From: an uncultured Butyrivibrio sp.
GTDB lineage: Bacteria > Bacillota > Clostridia > Lachnospirales > Lachnospiraceae
Assembly: GCA_945928575.1 (NCBI GenBank)
Contig: CAMENP010000017.1
Coordinates: 1 to 51,605, forward strand
DNA: 51,605 nucleotides
Reading direction: 5' to 3'
The translations under genes were made by a program, and so were the position numbers. Under the pieces are notes generated by a model that saw only the letters and a program-made list of their open reading frames with translations, searched no databases and was not told where the DNA came from. This document shows, piece by piece, positions 47,915 to 51,605 of this stretch; within the stretch, counting starts at the first letter, position 1; every line of letters begins with the position of its first letter.

Positions 47915-49963
47915 ATGGCTAAAGCTACAACACAATCAATAGAACCTTTAATTGCTGATTTGGCAAATGGTTGGCTGAAAGCATATAAGCTAGATTATAA
48001 ATTGGAGCAGGAATCTTTGAATACAGAAATAGATACTGCTTTGAATGAATATTTTTCAAAAAGTGGCGGTAAAGGCGGAAATAGACCAGATGCTAAGATT
48101 TTATTACAGGATAAGAGTCTTAATTTTTATCCAATACTTATTGAATATAAGGGGTATAAAGATAAACTTGTAAAACTTGATGCTAATGGGCAAGTTGAAA
48201 ATCGGTCAGCAAAGAATGAGCCTATATTGAAGAATATAAATGCTTATGCTGTAAATGGTGCTGTTCATTACGCAAATGCTCTGTTACATTATACAAGTTA
48301 TACAGATATTATTTCTATAGGTATGACAGGATATAAGGATGAAAACGGAAATATACAACATTCTATTGGGGTATATTATGTTTCGAAAAGTAATTTTGGT
48401 ATCGGACAGAAAGTTGATGAATATACGGATTTCTCTTTTTTAAAAAAAGAAAATTTTGATGCCTTTATTGAGAAGGTGAAAAATTTGCAGTTATCCCAAG
48501 ATGAAATTGATAAACTCAAAGAAAAGCGTGAGCGTGAAATCGATGCGAGTTTAGTGCGGCTTAATAATGATATTTACCAGAATGAAAAAGGTTTGGGAGA
48601 AAATGACCGAGTTTATCTTGTTGCAGCATCTATTATTGCAACAATAGGTGTGCCAGGAAAGGTTGCTCCACTTGAAAAGACGGATTTGAAATCTTCTGTA
48701 GAAGAAGGAAATACGGATGGTGATATTATTGTAAGAAAAATAAAAGCATTTCTTAATGAAAAAAAGTTGCCAAAAGCGAAAAAGAAACTTATTATTCGAA
48801 CATTACAAAATACACTTACAACTGAGAATATTAACAAGGTTGAAAACGGAGAGAGTCAATTAAAGCGTGTGTTTACTAAAATTGTGGATGATTTAGGCAT
48901 TTACTATAAAATTGGATTATCAACCGACTTTACAGGAAAACTCTTTAATGAAATGTATAGCTGGCTTGGATTTACTCAGGATAAATTGAATGATGTAGTG
49001 CTTACACCATCATACGTGGCAAATTTACTTGTAAAACTTGCTCGTGTAAATAAAGATTCATATGTGTGGGATTTTGCTACTGGTTCTGCGGGGTTACTCG
49101 TGGCAGCTATGAATGAAATGCTTATTGATGCAAAGAATAAAATTAATTCGCCAGAACAACTTGCTATTAAATCAGCAGAAATAAAGGCAAATCAATTGCT
49201 AGGTTTGGAAATTTTACCAAGTGTTTATATGCTTGCTATTTTGAATATGATTTTGATGGGAGATGGAAGTTCAAATATTCTTAATAAAGATTCTTTAAAA
49301 GATTTTAAAGGTAATTATGGATTTGGAAATACAAATAAAAAATTCCCAGCAGATGCATTTATTCTTAATCCACCATATTCTGCACCAGGGAATGGTATGA
49401 TATTTGTAGAAAAGGCATTGTCAATGATGGAAAAAGGATATGCTGCAATTATTATTCAAAATTCTGCGGGTTCAGGAAAAGCAATAACATATAATAAGAA
49501 TATCTTGAAACACAGCACATTATTAGCGAGTATAAAAATGCCATTAGATTTATTTGTAGGAAAATCAAGTGTGCAAACAAATATATACGTTTTCAGAATT
49601 GGAGAAGCCCACCAAAATGATGATATTGTTAAATTTATTGATTTTTCAAACGACGGGTATACAAGAAGCGACCGAAAAAAGTCAAGTTGTAATCTAAAGG
49701 ATACTGATAGAGCAAAGGAGAGATATAAAGAGCTTGTAGAATTGGTACGTTTTGGAAAATCAAAGCTTAATATTTTTACAGAAAAAGAATATTATGAAGG
49801 AACAATAGATATAGAAAATGGTTCGGATTGGAATCAAACTGCTCCAATTGATACTATACCTACGCTGGATGATTTTAAGAAAACGATAAATGATTATTTG
49901 GCATGGGAAGTGTCAAACTTATTAAAGTGTCAGGGAAATGAGGATGAACGCCTGGGAAAATAA
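47915..49963 (+). CDS. BcgI-like (type IIB) restriction-modification RM subunit
   Basis: A 682-residue fused nuclease-methyltransferase. The N-terminus has a PD-(D/E)xK nuclease pattern, RPDAKILL (Asp59) with LIEYKG (Glu77, Lys79). The N6-adenine methyltransferase part has motif I VWDFATGSAGLL (about 383-394) and the catalytic NPPY (about 485-488). With the specificity gene behind it, the layout matches BcgI A and B subunits, which cut on both sides of a bipartite site. AAGGAG precedes the ATG. The base composition is clearly more A/T-rich than the core genes, as expected for an acquired module inserted 30 bases after rlmD. Confidence 0.88.
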   Translation: MAKATTQSIEPLIADLANGWLKAYKLDYKLEQESLNTEIDTALNEYFSKSGGKGGNRPDAKILLQDKSLNFYPILIEYKGYKDKLVKLDANGQVENRSAKNEPILKNINAYAVNGAVHYANALLHYTSYTDIISIGMTGYKDENGNIQHSIGVYYVSKSNFGIGQKVDEYTDFSFLKKENFDAFIEKVKNLQLSQDEIDKLKEKREREIDASLVRLNNDIYQNEKGLGENDRVYLVAASIIATIGVPGKVAPLEKTDLKSSVEEGNTDGDIIVRKIKAFLNEKKLPKAKKKLIIRTLQNTLTTENINKVENGESQLKRVFTKIVDDLGIYYKIGLSTDFTGKLFNEMYSWLGFTQDKLNDVVLTPSYVANLLVKLARVNKDSYVWDFATGSAGLLVAAMNEMLIDAKNKINSPEQLAIKSAEIKANQLLGLEILPSVYMLAILNMILMGDGSSNILNKDSLKDFKGNYGFGNTNKKFPADAFILNPPYSAPGNGMIFVEKALSMMEKGYAAIIIQNSAGSGKAITYNKNILKHSTLLASIKMPLDLFVGKSSVQTNIYVFRIGEAHQNDDIVKFIDFSNDGYTRSDRKKSSCNLKDTDRAKERYKELVELVRFGKSKLNIFTEKEYYEGTIDIENGSDWNQTAPIDTIPTLDDFKKTINDYLAWEVSNLLKCQGNEDERLGK

Positions 49964-49980
49964 ATGCCTCACTCAATGAA

Positions 49981-51204
49981 ATGCTCAATGGCGTTGAGTG
50001 GGGCGAGTATAGGCTTGGTGATCTATTTGATATTAACAATACATTAAGCTTTAATACTGACAAATTGGTCGATGGTGATGAGTATGATTATGTTACAAGA
50101 ACATCGACTAATCAGGGGATTTTAAAAAGTACCGGTTTTGTAAATAAGGAGAATATAAATGAGGCAGGTGTGTGGAGTTTAGGGTTGCTTCAAATGGATT
50201 TCTTTTATCGAAAGAAAAAATGGTACGCAGGGCAATTTGTCAGAAAAATAGTTCCTAAAATTGAATTAGCGCCAAGTGTGATTCCGTTCTTCACGGCGGT
50301 ACTTAATCATCAAAAACCGATATTGCTTTCAGTACTTGTACGTAATGTAGATGATATATTTAAAAATTTGAAAGTTAAATTGCCCGTAAAAGAAGGAAAA
50401 TTAGATTTTGATTTTATGGAATCATTTATAGCGGAGTTAGAAGCGGAGCGCATAGGAGAGTTATCCGATTACTTAAAAATAAGCGGATTCAACAATTATG
50501 AATTGTCGCCTCAAGAGCTCAAGGCTCTTGAGAGTATAAAAACGATTTCATGGGATGAATATAGGATAGGTGATTTGTTTGATAAGTTAAAAACAAAGAA
50601 GCTTCCTTACAAAGCAAAAAAATTGCCGACTTATCCAACAGGTAAGAATATATTACCTTGCTTAACATCTAGTTTCCAAAATCAAGGCTTGAATTATTAT
50701 GCGCCTATAGACGGAGCTACTGTTTTGAAGAATGTAATTACGATACCGCAGAACAGTGATGTGTATCGAGCTTATTATCAGTCTAAAGAATTTACCGTTT
50801 TATCTGATGCCTATGCAATAGATTGGATATATGATGATTGCAAATTAACAAGAAATCAGTATTTGTTTATGGTTATGTGCATTAACAAAGTAACGGATTT
50901 GCCTATATATTCATATAAAAACAAGCTTGGCGGCTGGAATGTAGTGAAAGATAAATATATTTCACTACCAAAAGCAAACGGTAAAATTGATCTTGATTTT
51001 ATGAACCACTTTATATCCGCAATTATTAAACTTGCAATAAAAGAAGTTGTTATATATACGGATGAAAAAATAAAGGTCACAAAGCAGTTGACAGCCGCAA
51101 GAAAAGATACCAAAGCAGGTATATTAAATCAACTGTTTACATATGAAGAAGTAATAGAACACGATACATTGATGGTGGCAGAGGAGTCTTTATATAATAA
51201 ATAA
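49981..51204 (+). CDS. BcgI-like specificity (S) subunit with two target-recognition domains
   Basis: A 407-residue DNA specificity subunit. Two internal repeats each start with a similar module (EWGEYRLGDLFDI at residues 6-18; SWDEYRIGDLFDK at about 194-206) and end alike (VKLPVKEGKLDFDFMESFI; ISLPKANGKIDLDFMNHFI), giving two target-recognition domains with helical spacers. Starts 18 bases after the RM stop without a ribosome binding site of its own, so translation probably depends on reinitiation. A GAGG followed by an 11-codon ATG frame (49942-49977) sits just before it, so the true start or a frame change there is open. Confidence 0.85.
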   Translation: MLNGVEWGEYRLGDLFDINNTLSFNTDKLVDGDEYDYVTRTSTNQGILKSTGFVNKENINEAGVWSLGLLQMDFFYRKKKWYAGQFVRKIVPKIELAPSVIPFFTAVLNHQKPILLSVLVRNVDDIFKNLKVKLPVKEGKLDFDFMESFIAELEAERIGELSDYLKISGFNNYELSPQELKALESIKTISWDEYRIGDLFDKLKTKKLPYKAKKLPTYPTGKNILPCLTSSFQNQGLNYYAPIDGATVLKNVITIPQNSDVYRAYYQSKEFTVLSDAYAIDWIYDDCKLTRNQYLFMVMCINKVTDLPIYSYKNKLGGWNVVKDKYISLPKANGKIDLDFMNHFISAIIKLAIKEVVIYTDEKIKVTKQLTAARKDTKAGILNQLFTYEEVIEHDTLMVAEESLYNK

Positions 51205-51237
51205 AAAGGCATATATCTATAGTGCTAATATATTAAT
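51205..51237. other. A/T-rich spacer before the repeat array
   Basis: Thirty-three A/T-rich bases between the S-subunit stop and the first repeat. No promoter, hairpin or ORF is evident. Confidence 0.5.
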
Positions 51238-51435
51238 AAAAGGTGAGTCAAAAAGTGGAGCACCTTTTCAAAAAGTGAGTCAAAAAGTGGAGTACTTTTC
51301 CGAAAAGTGAGTCAAAAAGTGACTCACCTTCCAGAACAAGTATGATTGCCATCAAAAAGGGTGAGTCAAAATGTGGAGCACCTTTTAGAAAGTGACTCCA
51401 AAAAGTGGAGTACTTTTTCAAAAAGTGACGCACCT
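51238..51435. repeat. Tandem array of hairpin repeats, about 5.5 units of ~32 bp
   Basis: Units begin near 51238, 51270, 51303, 51354, 51387 and (partial) 51420. The core is GTGAGTCA-AAAAG-TGGAG(C/T)AC, with AAAAGGTG-type and CACCTTTT-type outer arms, so each unit can fold as a hairpin. Two units have alternative perfect stems: unit 3 has GTGAGTCA/TGACTCAC (51307-51314, 51320-51327), and unit 5 has ACTCCA/TGGAGT (51395-51400, 51406-51411), both around an AAAAG loop. A unique 23-base segment (51331-51353) interrupts the array. It has no long spacers and is not a CRISPR. Confidence 0.85.
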
Positions 51436-51605
51436 ATATAAAAATTAGGGGTTTTAGGGGACTTTCCCTAACAAGAAGCATGAAAATGGCTTGTGGCCAC
51501 AAAATGCGTATCTTGCAGAAGACACCATGAGAAATTTTCAATATGAATTTTAAATAGTGTCTGCTTAAGGCAAAATAAATATGCCTCTAACCATTGCAAA
51601 TACTG
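51436..51605. other. Non-coding end of window
   Basis: Directly after the array, TTAGGG (51454-51459) and CCCTAA (51466-51471) form a 6-bp dyad, with a second TTAGGGG just before. Beyond this I see no supported gene; a short frame from an ATG near 51481 has no ribosome binding site. AGACAC / GTGTCT elements lie near 51521 and 51557 but are too short to interpret. Confidence 0.4.

Noticed and set aside
51248-51433. A 61-codon minus-strand frame across the repeat array with repeated His-Phe-Leu-Lys segments
   Set aside because: The repeated residues follow from the DNA hairpin repeat, and there is no ribosome binding site; it is not a real protein.
51238-51435. CRISPR array
   Set aside because: Units are contiguous without unique spacers of regular length, and each unit is a full hairpin. 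No cas genes are in the window.

Overview
The window reads as a chromosomal segment of a low-to-mid GC Firmicute, most likely a gut or rumen Clostridia of the Lachnospiraceae type. This is inferred from strong AGGAGG ribosome binding sites, TTGACA/TATAAT promoters, and gene content (galactanase and amylase polysaccharide degradation, YerC/YecD, DUF1836, DUF6465, DUF6273, clostripain-like protease, SPNTG sortase signal). No rRNA, tRNA, CRISPR array or insertion sequence was seen.

Layout. 1-830: a cluster of tiny membrane or secreted ORFs with a compact hairpin, possibly the edge of a small mobile element. 1007-8744: pyruvate kinase, glycerol kinase, a YkgJ-type cysteine-cluster protein and cardiolipin synthase (central carbon, glycerol and membrane lipid functions), then a FeoB-associated-type small protein, enolase and a membrane-anchored propeller-like protein. 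8854-17118: a chemoreceptor, GreA, a heterodimeric ABC exporter, a small unknown protein and a cation diffusion facilitator. 17132-19329 (minus strand): short-chain dehydrogenase, an unknown protein and a radical SAM protein of the spore-photoproduct-lyase family. 19457-22992: a TPR/DUF6273 protein, then a two-gene putative DNA repair cassette (radical SAM-HhH protein plus DUF4130 protein) behind a long palindrome that holds the promoter, two SOS-box-like sites, the ribosome binding site and the start codon.

23083-26238: FAD-dependent dehydrogenase, membrane-tethered Mrr-like nuclease-fold protein and MATE transporter. 26338-32351: secreted carbohydrate enzymes (alpha-amylase lipoprotein, GH53 galactanase with a LacI-type operator, esterase). 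32459-40731: a Lys/Ala-rich DUF6465 protein, TrpRS, Zn-dependent phospholipase C-like protein (minus), clostripain-like protease, Cof-type phosphatase, YerC/YecD regulator and a sortase-anchored beta-helix surface protein. 40836-47884: DUF1836 regulator (minus), PspA plus a YdjI-like SPFH protein, PcrA helicase, two small membrane proteins and an RlmD-type rRNA methyltransferase with an extra C-terminal module.

47915-51605: an A/T-rich accessory block with a two-subunit BcgI-like (type IIB) restriction-modification system, followed by an array of about five and a half hairpin repeats of roughly 32 bp. The observations I would pursue first are the SOS-like palindrome over the radical SAM repair cassette, the hairpin array beside the BcgI-like system, and the left-edge cluster of tiny genes.
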